Counted from the stretch's first letter, positions 52,620 through 61,468 are shown. The stretch is DNA of 64,000 nt from Pseudoclavibacter sp. AY1H1 (GCF_002931055.1 NZ_PSXX01000014.1:1-64000), one strand, 5' to 3'. The notes: a model not told the origin generated them from the sequence alone. Translations and numbers: made by a program.

Positions 52620-53678
52620 TCAGTAGAACTCGACGATATCGACAACGTTCTTGAGCGGCTCACCGTCGAGGAGCCGGCGCGCGTTCTCGGCGAAGAGCTT
52701 CGCGATCCGGGGCTCCTCCGCGCTCGAGAGCGCGGCCGTGTGCGGGCTGACGAGCACGTTCGGGTGCGCCCAGAGCGGGCTCTCGGCTGGCAGCGGCTCC
52801 ACCTCGAAGACGTCGAGGGCCGCGAACCCGACGCGGCCGTCGTCGAGGGCCGCGAGAAGCGCGGATTCGTCGATGACCGTGCCGCGCCCGACGTTGGAGA
52901 CGATGACACCCGGCTTCACGTTCGCGAAGACCTCCTCACCGAGGAGTCCCGTCGTCGCATCGGTGCCGGGGAGCGTGACGACGATGGCGTCAGCCTCGGA
53001 CACAGCCGAGGCGAGCTGGTCGATGGGCACGAGCCTGTCGACACCCTCGACGGCCTCGCCACTGCGCGTCGTGCCGAGCACGGTGGCACCGAGGGCCGAG
53101 AACTTCAGCGCCGCCGCCTTGCCGATGCCGCCGAGGCCCACGATGAGCACGGTCATCTCATCGAGCTGGCGCATCTCCCAGCGGCCCGTCCACTGCCGGG
53201 CCGACTGCTGCTGCTGCAGGCGCGGAAGATCCTTCGCCCCGGCGAGCACGCCGAAGAGCGCGAACTCGGCGAGGGTCCCGCCGTGGACTCCGGCACTCGT
53301 CGTGAAGACGATTCGCTCGAGCGCATCTTGGCCGAGGCCCGCCGCCTTCACCTGCCCTCCACCGCCCGCCGCCGTCGCATGCACCCAGCGGAGTCGCGGG
53401 TTGGCCGCGACCGTGCGCGCGAGGGAGGCGGAGTCGACATCCGGGAGCCCGAAGAGGACGTCGGCCGAGTCGATCAGCTCGTCGAACGCGGCCTGCTGCT
53501 CGGGAGTTCGAGTCACGCTCGGATCTCCGGACCAGTCGGCGGGCCCTCGCATAGGCCGGTAGAACGTGTGGTCCCGCACGACTTCGAGTCGAGGCTCGAG
53601 GCGCTCGACGAGCTGGCAGAGCTCCTCGCTCAGGTCGACGGCGACGACCGCGCGCAGTTTCTGGGGGCTGTCAGTCAT
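52620..53678 (-). CDS. D-isomer-specific 2-hydroxyacid dehydrogenase (352 aa)
   Basis: NAD(P)-dependent 2-ketoacid reductase with cofactor motif VLIVGLGGIGKAAALKFSAL, catalytic Arg in VSNVGRGTVIDES, Glu in DVFEVEPLP and His in LVSPHTAAL. Within this cluster a role in reducing 2-ketogluconate-type acids is plausible. ATG 53678 has GAGGAT. A second IclR-type operator is 59 bases upstream. Confidence 0.9.
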   Translation of the reverse strand: MTDSPQKLRAVVAVDLSEELCQLVERLEPRLEVVRDHTFYRPMRGPADWSGDPSVTRTPEQQAAFDELIDSADVLFGLPDVDSASLARTVAANPRLRWVHATAAGGGGQVKAAGLGQDALERIVFTTSAGVHGGTLAEFALFGVLAGAKDLPRLQQQQSARQWTGRWEMRQLDEMTVLIVGLGGIGKAAALKFSALGATVLGTTRSGEAVEGVDRLVPIDQLASAVSEADAIVVTLPGTDATTGLLGEEVFANVKPGVIVSNVGRGTVIDESALLAALDDGRVGFAALDVFEVEPLPAESPLWAHPNVLVSPHTAALSSAEEPRIAKLFAENARRLLDGEPLKNVVDIVEFY

Positions 53679-53736
53679 GGGATCCTCTTCGATTCGTGGC
53701 GACAGGTGCAGTCTCTCGTGGTGAAGTCTACGTCGA

Positions 53737-53758
53737 TTCAACACTGTGGACACTGTCC
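53737..53758. promoter_or_regulatory. Second IclR-type operator in the divergent region
   Basis: TTCAACACTGTGGAC (53737-53751) matches the palindrome core at 51700-51714 at 13 of 15 bases. It partly overlaps another dyad, GGACA-C-TGTCC (53748-53758). It lies between the hydroxyacid dehydrogenase and the divergent GarR-type reductase genes. Confidence 0.6.
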
Positions 53759-53789
53759 CACACAATGATCAGCAGGCTAGGGTGTGCTC

Positions 53790-54686
53790 ATGACCACTGC
53801 TGCTCACACTCCTCGCGTCGGCGTACTCGGCCTCGGCGCCATGGGTCTCCCGATGGCCGGCCACCTGCTCGCCGCGCACGGCACCCTCCAGCTCACGGGG
53901 CGCCACCCCGACCGGGCAAGCGCCCTCATCGAAGCGGGCGCCACCTGGCACGAGTCGCCACGCGAACTCGCCGCGGCCAGCGACGCGATCCTCGTCATGC
54001 TCCCCGACCTCCCAGAGCTCGAGGCCGTGCTCGCCGGGGACGACGGCCTGCTCGCTGGCGCAGGAGAGCTGCTCATCATGGTCGGCTCCACCGTGTCGCC
54101 AACCGGGCTCCGCGGGCTCGCGGAGCGCCTCACCATCGAGACCGAGGGCCGCGTTCGCGTCATCGACTCCCCTGTCTCCGGAGGCGAAGATGGCGCGAAG
54201 GCTGGCACGCTCTCGATCATGCTCGGCGGAGGTGACGACGAGGTCGCGACGGCCACGAGCATCCTGAATGCCTGCGGACGCCCCGTGCATCTCGGGCCGC
54301 TCGGCGCCGGCGAGGTCGCGAAGGCCTGCAACCAGATGATCGTGTCGTCCACGATCCTGGCACTCGGCGAGGCGAGCGTGCTCGCCGAGCGCAGCGGCAT
54401 CGATCTCGCCGTGCTCTGGGACCTGCTCGGCGGCGGCTACGCCGGATCCAGGCTGCTCGAGAGCAGGCGCGAGAAGCTCGTCACGGGAGACGACTCCCCC
54501 TCCGGCGTCGCCAAGTACATGGTGAAGGACCTCACCTTCGCAGCCGACGTCGCCGACGCGACCGGCACGCATCCAGTGCTGCTCCCCACCCTGCGGGCCG
54601 CCTTCGACGAACTCGTGGATGCTGGCCTGGGCGAGCGGGACATCGCCGTCACCAGACGCTTCGTCGCGGAACGCTCCGAGAACTAG
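53790..54686 (+). CDS. 3-hydroxyisobutyrate dehydrogenase family reductase (GarR-like, 298 aa)
   Basis: Beta-hydroxyacid dehydrogenase: Rossmann VGVLGLGAMGLPMAGHLL, signature DSPVSGGEDGAKAGTLSIM and catalytic Lys in GEVAKACNQMIV. This is the tartronate-semialdehyde / 3-hydroxyisobutyrate reductase family. ATG 53790 (AGGG 7 bases upstream) is preferred to GTG 53784. It is divergent from the hydroxyacid dehydrogenase and likely in the same regulon. The last 4 bases overlap the convergent secreted-protein gene. Confidence 0.9.
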   Translation: MTTAAHTPRVGVLGLGAMGLPMAGHLLAAHGTLQLTGRHPDRASALIEAGATWHESPRELAAASDAILVMLPDLPELEAVLAGDDGLLAGAGELLIMVGSTVSPTGLRGLAERLTIETEGRVRVIDSPVSGGEDGAKAGTLSIMLGGGDDEVATATSILNACGRPVHLGPLGAGEVAKACNQMIVSSTILALGEASVLAERSGIDLAVLWDLLGGGYAGSRLLESRREKLVTGDDSPSGVAKYMVKDLTFAADVADATGTHPVLLPTLRAAFDELVDAGLGERDIAVTRRFVAERSEN

Positions 54687-55723
54687 ACCGCGAGCGACGT
54701 CCGCGGCGCGAGGAACTGGATGTCCTCGCGAGGAACGCGCTGCTTCCCGCCGCGCAGGTACCCGTAGGCGAGCGAGGTGACCACGCCCTCCTCGGCGTTC
54801 GGGCCTGCTGAGAACGTGAAGTCGAGGGTGAGCGTCGAGCCGACGGGAATCTCCTGCGTCGTGGTCCACACCTTGCTCGGCGCCGTGGCCCAGTCCTCTT
54901 CGTTCAGGAAGCCGGGGCGAGCAGCCCCGTCGATCGCCACCGTGGCGACGTCGAACGCGGTGATGAAGTCGGTCGGCTGGCTCGCGAACGAGTACTCGAT
55001 GGTCTCGCCGGCAGGGATCGGGTTGGGTCCGGTGGACGTGATCGTGAGCTGCCGCGGGAAGGAGTAGCTGTACTCGCTTCCATCGATCGTGACCGGATGC
55101 ACTCCCCACACGGTCGAAAGCGTCGCATCCCACGGCTCGATGTCCTCGATCTGGGACGTGTACGTGACGGTGTTGTTGCTCAGGTCCGGGTCTCCGCTGG
55201 TGATCACCTCGACCTTCCAGGGGGCGAGGTCGGGGAGCATCTCCGTCAGCGCGCTCGGTTGAGTGGGAAGGACACGGAGCCGGCCCTCCGCCCCAGCCGC
55301 GATCGACTCCGGGTGCTCGGCCGACTGGGTCGAGACGTTCCCGACCGTCGTGATCGGTCCCGGAACCGAGCCTTCGGTCCATTCGACTGCCGTCGCCCAG
55401 CGGGCGTCCCAGCTCGCGCGCGCCGTGAATCCCGTCGGCGCTGGCGCCGTGCTCAGATTCGTGACGGAGAACATGGTCCCGACCGTGAGCGACTGGAGCT
55501 GCAGACCGTCCTCGCTGTACCAGGAGTCGGTGTAGCCAGCTCCGTTCGTGAGCTGGAGGTCTGCGCCGGTCGCGCCACTCGCGGAGGAGGCCGGGGCGGC
55601 ACTGGCCAGAGCGATGACCGGAAGAGACCAGGCTGCTCCGGTGAGGATGCTGCGGCGGCCAATCTCGCGTCGCTCGCTGTTCGAGGCGCCGGCGGCGTGT
55701 GTGGAGGGTGTGGTGCGGGGCAT
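54683..55723 (-). CDS. Tat-exported surface protein with Ig-like repeats (346 aa)
   Basis: A twin-arginine signal is seen near residues 20-50 (REIGRRSILTGAAWSLPVIA, ending ASSASG). The mature part is Thr/Ser/Gly-rich with repeated beta-strand patterns typical of DUF11/CARDB-like Ig domains (FSVTNLSTAPAPTGFTARAS, TITSTGPNPIPAGETIEYSF). No LPXTG or transmembrane anchor is seen. ATG 55723 was chosen; Met 55750 is an alternative. Binding partner unknown. Confidence 0.78.
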   Translation of the reverse strand: MPRTTPSTHAAGASNSERREIGRRSILTGAAWSLPVIALASAAPASSASGATGADLQLTNGAGYTDSWYSEDGLQLQSLTVGTMFSVTNLSTAPAPTGFTARASWDARWATAVEWTEGSVPGPITTVGNVSTQSAEHPESIAAGAEGRLRVLPTQPSALTEMLPDLAPWKVEVITSGDPDLSNNTVTYTSQIEDIEPWDATLSTVWGVHPVTIDGSEYSYSFPRQLTITSTGPNPIPAGETIEYSFASQPTDFITAFDVATVAIDGAARPGFLNEEDWATAPSKVWTTTQEIPVGSTLTLDFTFSAGPNAEEGVVTSLAYGYLRGGKQRVPREDIQFLAPRTSLAV

Positions 55724-55869
55724 GGCGGGGGTCCAATCTGCGGAAGCCATCGGGGAGGTCGTACGGCTACGGCTCTCGCACCGAGGTGCGGAGAAGAGGC
55801 GCTTACGATACCCGGATTTCCCCGGTGAATTCCCGCTATCGCCCGGGGAGTTCTCCCCGGGCGAGAGCA

Positions 55870-56265
55870 CTACCAGGAGAACGGCACGGCAGACAGAATG
55901 GTGACGCGCTGCTGACCGGCCGGTGGCGTGAAGGTCACCGTGCTGCCGACTCGGCTCCCCAGGATGGCCTCCCCGAGGGGCGAGTCCGACGAGTAGACGT
56001 CGATCGCGACGCTCGGGTCCAACCCGGCGAGCACTCTGCTTCCGAGCAGGAAGGTCGCCTCGCGCCCGGCGTCGTCGAAGCGAACCGTGACCTGCATACC
56101 GGCCTCGACGAGCCCATCGTCGGGCTTGGCGGTGACCTCGGCATGATCGATGAGCTTTCGAATCTCCCTGCCGCGCGCCGACGAGTCGGCGCCCACGCGC
56201 AGCAGCGCCTCGAGCTCGTCCTGCAGGGCACGCAATGCCGTCGGCGTCATCCAGACCGTTTCCAC
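55870..56265 (-). CDS. GreA/GreB-family elongation-factor-like protein (131 aa)
   Basis: The C-terminal FKBP-like Gre domain is recognisable (GMQVTVRFDDAGREATFLLG, YSSDSPLGEAILGSRVGSTV). The N-terminal coiled coil is short, and the acidic tip that activates RNA cleavage in GreA (DLSEN-type) is missing. It is therefore more likely a Gre-like, RNA-polymerase-binding regulator than a transcript-cleavage factor. Start GTG 56265 has GAGGAGG 6 bases upstream; upstream Met codons lack such a site. Confidence 0.82.
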   Translation of the reverse strand: METVWMTPTALRALQDELEALLRVGADSSARGREIRKLIDHAEVTAKPDDGLVEAGMQVTVRFDDAGREATFLLGSRVLAGLDPSVAIDVYSSDSPLGEAILGSRVGSTVTFTPPAGQQRVTILSAVPFSW

Positions 56266-56427
56266 GGGAACCTCCTCTTTCATGTCGCGAGGCGACAAAA
56301 GGGTAAACGATCATGATAGCCCAAAAGCCCCCTGAAAAGCCATTTACCCCGAGGATGAGAACGCGCAGGAAATGGACTATGGTCGTCCGGATACCCGCCA
56401 GCTGAGAAAAGGGAAGCGAGTAAGAGA

Positions 56428-56547
56428 ATGGCAGACAGAAAGTCCAAGGAAAACGCGAAGAAGGCACCACAGCTCACGCTGAAGGAGCGACGCGCACTCA
56501 AGCGAGACAAGACCCAGGCAGAGGACCCGTTCAAGCGAAAGAGCTAG
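56428..56547 (+). CDS. Small basic protein (39 aa)
   Basis: ATG 56428 to TAG 56547, preceded by AGGGAAG about 13 bases upstream. It encodes a 39-residue Lys/Arg-rich helix-forming peptide with LTLKERRALKRDK at its centre. Such short basic proteins are common in Microbacteriaceae, with no known function. The A/T-richer codons and divergent placement from the Gre-like gene (162-bp gap) support a real, separately transcribed gene. Confidence 0.62.
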   Translation: MADRKSKENAKKAPQLTLKERRALKRDKTQAEDPFKRKS

Positions 56548-56628
56548 AACGACAGGCCACACGGGACACCTGAGACCACCGGAGGCTCCCATGCGCCTCC
56601 TTCGCAGCTCTGAACGAGGTATCAAGCC

Positions 56629-57219
56629 ATGTTTTCGTCGAACCCCGGCGCCTTTTCGGCGCCGGGGCATCGTCACGCAGGAAAAGCAGCCAAGAAGATC
56701 GTGCCCAAGCTCATTCTTCGGGGCGACGCGTTACCATGCCTTGCCGCCCTTGATCCACGTTTTCGGACAGATGAAAACGAAGCCTCGACATTCGAGGGAC
56801 TGGCGGATTCTCCTGTCTCCCTGGTTATCGGAAGGGACGCCTCTCGAAGAGAGAATCGCCGAAGCTTGTCCGACCTCCTCCAGGAGGTCATGCACGACTG
56901 CGTCGCGCTCTCCTCGAAGCTGCCGAAGCTGCGCCACGTCATCGTGGTGCTCGCGGACCCGGGCCTCAGTGATTCGATCGTTCTCACCGCCTGCGAGCAG
57001 GCCGCCTCGCGACTCTGCGAACGGGTCGCGAGAGAACACGGCGACTACCTGGTCACGACATTTCTCCTCGTCGCCGATTGCGACGACCCTGAGTTGCTCG
57101 CTCGACGCATCCGCGACCGAGCCGCGCAGCCACCGGCGACCGATTCCGCCTGCGCACTCACCTGGGACGACATCAGGGACGTCTCCATCGAGTTCGCGGC
57201 CATGAATCGCTACGTCTGA
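56629..57219 (+). CDS. Hypothetical protein (up to 196 aa, start uncertain)
   Basis: No family recognised. The second half is clearly coding by third-position GC and has alternating strands and helices (LPKLRHVIVVLADPGLSDSI, DYLVTTFLLVADCDDPELLA). The first half is lower in GC. ATG 56629 has GAGG nine bases upstream, but a terminator-like hairpin lies within codons 6-13. GTG 56701 (172 aa) is the main alternative. It is convergent with the WYL regulator gene, 11 bases away. Confidence 0.6.
   Translation: MFSSNPGAFSAPGHRHAGKAAKKIVPKLILRGDALPCLAALDPRFRTDENEASTFEGLADSPVSLVIGRDASRRENRRSLSDLLQEVMHDCVALSSKLPKLRHVIVVLADPGLSDSIVLTACEQAASRLCERVAREHGDYLVTTFLLVADCDDPELLARRIRDRAAQPPATDSACALTWDDIRDVSIEFAAMNRYV
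56643..56667 (+). terminator. Perfect GC-rich hairpin after the 39-residue gene
   Basis: CCCCGGCGCC and GGCGCCGGGG form a 10-bp stem with loop TTTTC, about 95 bases beyond the small gene. It overlaps codons 6-13 of the longest version of the next gene, hinting that this next gene really starts further downstream. Confidence 0.6.
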
Positions 57220-57230
57220 CACCGGCGCAG

Positions 57231-58208
57231 TCACTCAGGGGCGTCCGCCTCCTCTGGGAGGCCGACGCGCAGCAGCCGGCGACCCCAGGCTCGCAGCGCG
57301 TCGACGAGTTCAGGTGGTCCGACGACCTCGCACCGGGCATCGAGCCTGGCGAGGAGGTAGACGACGTAGTCGAGGTCGTCCGTGCGCATCCGCACCTCGC
57401 TCCACCCTTCTTCGAGCTCGAGGACCACACCCCACTGGCCAACCTCAGCCCGTGCGTCCTCGGCTGGCACCTCGACTCGCACGACCGCCTCGTAACGGGT
57501 GGGCAGGTTGCGGATGCTCGACTGCACGAACGCGTCAGCATCGCCTCCCGGAATGGGCCGCGAGCCGAAGCTCTTCGGCAAGGACTCGACGCCGCGCATC
57601 CGGTCGAGGCGGAACGTGCGCCAGCCGCCCGCCCCCTCGTCGAACGCGACGAGGTACCAGCGGCGGGCGACCGGAACGAGCGCATGCGGCTCGACGAGCC
57701 GACTCGAGAGGGCACCATCACGCTTCTCGTAGTCGAACGCCAGCATCGTGCGGTCCCGGCAGGCCGTCGCGACGCTGGCGAGCACGGCGACCTCGACCTG
57801 GGGCGCCCCCTCGCGCGCCTGCCCGGCACCGACCGTCGAGCCGATACCAGCAGCGAGCTTGCGCACGTGCATCGGCAGCACTGGCACGATCTTCGCGAGC
57901 GCGCCGACCGCCGCGTCCTGCACCCCTTGGACCCCACTGGCAGTCACGGCCCTGAGTCCGAGCACGATCGCCAGGGCCTCCTCGTCGCTGACCATGAGTG
58001 GCGGCAGCGAACCGCCAGCGCTCAGCCGGTACCCGCCCCCGACGCCGCGCGTCGTCTCAACCGGGTAGCCGAGCTCCCGGAGCTGCTCGACGTCACGCCG
58101 CAGCGTGCGCGGGCTCACCCGGAGCCTCGCGGAGAGCTCATCGCCGGTCCAGAACCGGTGGTTCTGGAGGAGCGTGAGCAGCGTGAGCATGCGGGATCCG
58201 GTGGACAT
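57231..58208 (-). CDS. WYL-domain HTH transcriptional regulator (325 aa)
   Basis: N-terminal DeoR-type winged helix (LSARLRVSPRTLRRDVEQLR, YPVETTRGVGGGYRL), then a WYL domain (VPVARRWYLVAFDEGAGGWR, FRLDRM) and a WCX-type C terminus. WYL domains sense ligands or nucleic acids. ATG 58208 is chosen. It is divergent from the MFS gene (142-bp gap) and is likely its regulator. Confidence 0.9.
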   Translation of the reverse strand: MSTGSRMLTLLTLLQNHRFWTGDELSARLRVSPRTLRRDVEQLRELGYPVETTRGVGGGYRLSAGGSLPPLMVSDEEALAIVLGLRAVTASGVQGVQDAAVGALAKIVPVLPMHVRKLAAGIGSTVGAGQAREGAPQVEVAVLASVATACRDRTMLAFDYEKRDGALSSRLVEPHALVPVARRWYLVAFDEGAGGWRTFRLDRMRGVESLPKSFGSRPIPGGDADAFVQSSIRNLPTRYEAVVRVEVPAEDARAEVGQWGVVLELEEGWSEVRMRTDDLDYVVYLLARLDARCEVVGPPELVDALRAWGRRLLRVGLPEEADAPE

Positions 58209-58350
58209 GGTCTCATCGTAGAGAGATAGCGGCCAGTATCCGTCCGCAATTACCGTCATCGTGAATCCTGCAAGCATCACCCGACCCGCTTCCGAATGTC
58301 GGAGGACAGGTGGATGATGAGAACACCGATTCAGGAAATCAGGGATACGC

Positions 58351-59829
58351 ATGGCCGACACCACACCCCCGTCCACACCTGAAGAACGCTCCTCGGCTCC
58401 AGAGGCCTCGCCGCGAGCGCTGCCACATCAGGACGTGCCGACGCTGGCGACCCTGCGCAGCTTCTACCAGGTGCTCGTCAACACGCTCATCGCCAACGTC
58501 ACGACGAGTTACCTGTGGTTCGCGCTCACCTTCTGGGCGTACCTCGAAACGGGTTCGGTGCTGGCGACGTCCATCATCGGCGGCAGCTACATGCTGCTCG
58601 TGGCGGTCTTCGGCATGATCTTCGGCGCGATCGTCGATCACATGAAGAAGAAGGCCGTCATGCTCATCTCGAGCGCGGTGACCCTCATCACCTACCTGCT
58701 CGCCGGCGTGCTCTACCTGAGCTTCCCGGAGGAGGCGCTCGTCGACTGGAACGGCATCTGGTTCTGGCTCTTCGCCGGCGTCATCCTGGTCGGCGGGGTC
58801 GTCGAGAACCTGCGCAACATCGCGCTGTCGACCACCGTCACGCTACTGGTGCCCGCCGACCGGCGCGACCGGGCGAACGGCCTGGTCGGCACGGTGCAGG
58901 GCATCGCGTTCATGGTCACCAGCGTGTTCTCCGGCCTGTCGATCGGCCTGCTCGGCATGGGGCCGACCGTGCTCATCGCGATCGTCGCGACCGCAGTCTC
59001 GTTCGCTCACCTCCTCTTCGTGTCGATCCCCGAACGCGGCATCGCCCACGACCCAGAAGCAGGCGCCGCGAAGATCAACTTCCGCGGCGCGATTCCCGCC
59101 GTCATGCTCGTGCCCGGCCTGCTCGCGCTCATCCTCTTCACGACGCTCAACAACCTCGTCGGCGGCGTCTTCATGGCGCTCATGGACCCGTATGGCCTCA
59201 CCCTCTTCTCGGTCGAGATGTGGGGAGTCTGGCTCGGCGTCACGAGCATCGGCTTCATCGTGGGCGGCGGCCTCGTCGCGAAGTTCGGCCTCGGGAAGAA
59301 CCCCGTCCGCACCCTCCTCATCGTCAACATCGGCGTCGCCCTGCTCGGCGCGACGTTCACCATCCGCGAGTACGGCTGGCTGTTCATCGTCGGCATGTTC
59401 ATCTTCATGGCGATCATGCCCATCGCGGAGGCGGCAGAGCAGACCGTCATCCAACGCGTGGTGCCGTTCGAGAAGCAGGGACGCGTGTTCGGCTTCGCGG
59501 CCACCGTCGAGTCGGCCTCGACGCCCATCAGCGCGTTCATGATCGGCCCCATCGCGGAGTTCTGGCTCATCCCATACATGGAGTCCCGCGAGGGCCAGGA
59601 GTCGCTCGGGTGGATGCTCGGCGACGGCGATGCCCGCGGCATCGCGCTGGTGTTCCTGGTCGCGAGCGTCCTGCTGCTCAGCCTCGTCATCGTCGCGTTC
59701 GCATCCCCGCAGTACCGTCTCCTCTCGAAGTCGTACGCGGAGACTCCGCCGCCGAACTCGGAGGCAGCCGAGGCCGCTGAAGGGGCTGTCGCCGCGGAGG
59801 CACCCGAGGAGGCCGAGCGGCAGCGTTAG
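58351..59829 (+). CDS. MFS transporter, MFS_3-like (492 aa)
   Basis: Twelve predicted helices with the enterobactin-exporter/multidrug-like pattern FGAIVDHMKKKAVMLISSAV between helices 2 and 3 and VPFEKQGRVFGFAATVESAS in the second half. The N-terminal 30 residues and the acidic Ala/Glu-rich C terminus are cytosolic. It is probably an exporter under the divergent WYL regulator. The stop overlaps that of the convergent NTF2-like gene by 4 bases. Confidence 0.9.
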   Translation: MADTTPPSTPEERSSAPEASPRALPHQDVPTLATLRSFYQVLVNTLIANVTTSYLWFALTFWAYLETGSVLATSIIGGSYMLLVAVFGMIFGAIVDHMKKKAVMLISSAVTLITYLLAGVLYLSFPEEALVDWNGIWFWLFAGVILVGGVVENLRNIALSTTVTLLVPADRRDRANGLVGTVQGIAFMVTSVFSGLSIGLLGMGPTVLIAIVATAVSFAHLLFVSIPERGIAHDPEAGAAKINFRGAIPAVMLVPGLLALILFTTLNNLVGGVFMALMDPYGLTLFSVEMWGVWLGVTSIGFIVGGGLVAKFGLGKNPVRTLLIVNIGVALLGATFTIREYGWLFIVGMFIFMAIMPIAEAAEQTVIQRVVPFEKQGRVFGFAATVESASTPISAFMIGPIAEFWLIPYMESREGQESLGWMLGDGDARGIALVFLVASVLLLSLVIVAFASPQYRLLSKSYAETPPPNSEAAEAAEGAVAAEAPEEAERQR

Positions 59830-60194
59830 GCGTCGCGCCAGGTCTTCGCCACGACCCGGAAATCACCGTCGATATTGGCGAGCGACAGGTGGTCCTCGAA
59901 GACCTGGTCGAGGATCCGCAGCCGTACCTTCGCGACGACCAGGTCGGCGGAGAGGAAGTCGAGCGACAGCAGCTCGTCCTCGCGCGCCTGCCCGACCGAC
60001 TGCGGCGACGGTCGATTGGCGACGATCTCGCGCCACTCGGCGAACGGCATGGCCGTGAACGTCCCGTCGGTGACGTCGAACAGGCTCGCGGAGCTGTCGA
60101 AGACCCGGTCGAGCTTGGTGACATCGCACTCGTGCAGCGCTTGGAAGTAGAGGTCGATGGCGGCGGTCACGGCGGGGACTGCGTGGAGTGACAT
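59826..60194 (-). CDS. NTF2-like (SnoaL/lumazine-binding) protein (122 aa)
   Basis: Small alpha+beta cone fold: an N-terminal helix pair (VTAAIDLYFQALHECDVTKL), FDSSASLFDV, a central strand and C-terminal IDGDFRVVAKTWR. This matches the putative lumazine-binding/SnoaL family, with many different activities. It is a lone gene between convergent MFS and divergent lrp. Confidence 0.82.
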   Translation of the reverse strand: MSLHAVPAVTAAIDLYFQALHECDVTKLDRVFDSSASLFDVTDGTFTAMPFAEWREIVANRPSPQSVGQAREDELLSLDFLSADLVVAKVRLRILDQVFEDHLSLANIDGDFRVVAKTWRDA

Positions 60195-60315
60195 GAGGCG
60201 AATCCTTCGGTCGTTGGTGTACCCCTCAATTCAAGCCAGGACGGCGTGGAGACTGAAGGCTCGCTCAACGGACCTGAGCTCTCGAGAGAACAGATTCCAC
60301 GGTAGTTTCGGTCTC

Positions 60316-60774
60316 ATGCCACCCGATCAACGGTCCAGCCTCGACGGCACCGATCATGCGATCCTCGCGCACCTGCAATCGGACGGTCGTGCCAGCATCG
60401 CCGATGTCGCCAGGTCAGTGCTGCTGTCGCCCAGTGCGACGGCGGAGCGGGTGCGCCGCCTCACGGACACCGGCGTCATCACCGGCTACTCGGTCACCGT
60501 CGACGCGGAGGCGCTCGGGTACACGGTCATGGCGTTCGTGCGACTCGCCTACCCCTCCGGCAACTACAAGCCGTTCCACGACCTCGTCGCGACGACACCG
60601 GAAATCGTGGAAGCCCACCATGTGACCGGGGCAGACTGCTTCATCATCAAGGTGCTCGCCAGGTCGATGCGGGACCTCGAGCGGATCACGGGCCGCCTGG
60701 CGACGCTCGGCGGCATCACGACGAGCGTCGTCTACTCCAGCCCGCTCCCTACACGCCACATCTCACCGGCATAA
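60316..60774 (+). CDS. Lrp/AsnC-family regulator (152 aa)
   Basis: AsnC-type winged helix (LDGTDHAILAHLQSDGRASI, SPSATAERVRRLTDTGVI) and a RAM effector domain (TPEIVEAHHVTGADCFIIKV). ATG 60316 is used. It diverges from the NTF2-like gene (121-bp gap), its possible target. Confidence 0.92.
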   Translation: MPPDQRSSLDGTDHAILAHLQSDGRASIADVARSVLLSPSATAERVRRLTDTGVITGYSVTVDAEALGYTVMAFVRLAYPSGNYKPFHDLVATTPEIVEAHHVTGADCFIIKVLARSMRDLERITGRLATLGGITTSVVYSSPLPTRHISPA

Positions 60775-60802
60775 CTCACCCGCTTCGGCGAGAATCGCCG
60801 TC

Positions 60803-61468
60803 ATGAGCGATCGAGTCTCCCCCAGACAATTTCGGCAAGCGGACGGCACCGCCGACTGGCGGGTCGTGGGTGACGGCGCCCGCGCGAACTTCACGACCGG
60901 CGACTTCGCGAGAGGCGCCGCGTTCGTTGCTGAGATCGCCCGCGCCGCCGACGAGGCCGACCATCACCCCGACGTGGACCTCCGCTACGGCTCGGTCATG
61001 GTGCGCCTCATCAGCCACGACGTGGGCGACATCAGCGAACGAGACACCGCCCTCGCCGCGCGCATCTCCGAGATCGCCCGCGGGCTGGGCATCGAGGCGA
61101 GCACGGGCGCCGTGCAGAGCATCCAGATCGCGATCGACGTCGTCGACCTCGACGCCGCGCTCCCCTTCTGGGAAGCAGTCCTCGCGTACGAGCGGCGCGG
61201 TGGCGAAGACCTCGCCGACCCGATCGCCGTCGGACCGAACGTCTGGCTGCAGCAGATCGACGCGCCCCGCGCCGAGCGGAACACGATGCACGTCGACGTG
61301 TACGTTCCACGCGACCAGGCTGACGCTCGCGTCGCAGCGGCGCTCGCCGCCGGCGGGCGCATCGTCGACGAAACCAACGCCCCGGAGCACTGGACGCTCG
61401 CCGACCCGGAGGGCAACGAAGTCGACGTCGCCCCGTGGCGCGACGACAGCCCATGGAAGCCCGAGTAG
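60803..61468 (+). CDS. Pterin-4a-carbinolamine dehydratase-VOC domain fusion (221 aa)
   Basis: Residues about 1-95 are a PCD/DCoH domain with the signature DEADHHPDVDLRYGSVMVRL, which supplies the His pair and Tyr of the dehydratase. Residues about 105-215 are a glyoxalase/VOC half (IQIAIDVVDLDAALPFWEAV, MHVDVYVPRD, TLADPEGNEVDVAPW). The fusion is known in actinobacteria; its joint role is unclear. It starts 28 bases after lrp and may be co-transcribed. Confidence 0.88.
   Translation: MSDRVSPRQFRQADGTADWRVVGDGARANFTTGDFARGAAFVAEIARAADEADHHPDVDLRYGSVMVRLISHDVGDISERDTALAARISEIARGLGIEASTGAVQSIQIAIDVVDLDAALPFWEAVLAYERRGGEDLADPIAVGPNVWLQQIDAPRAERNTMHVDVYVPRDQADARVAAALAAGGRIVDETNAPEHWTLADPEGNEVDVAPWRDDSPWKPE

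Noticed and set aside
56881-56897. GACCTCCT-CC-AGGAGGTC as a ribosome site for an internal start at ATG 56890
   Set aside because: Spacing to the ATG is only about 2 bases and the frame upstream is continuous coding sequence.
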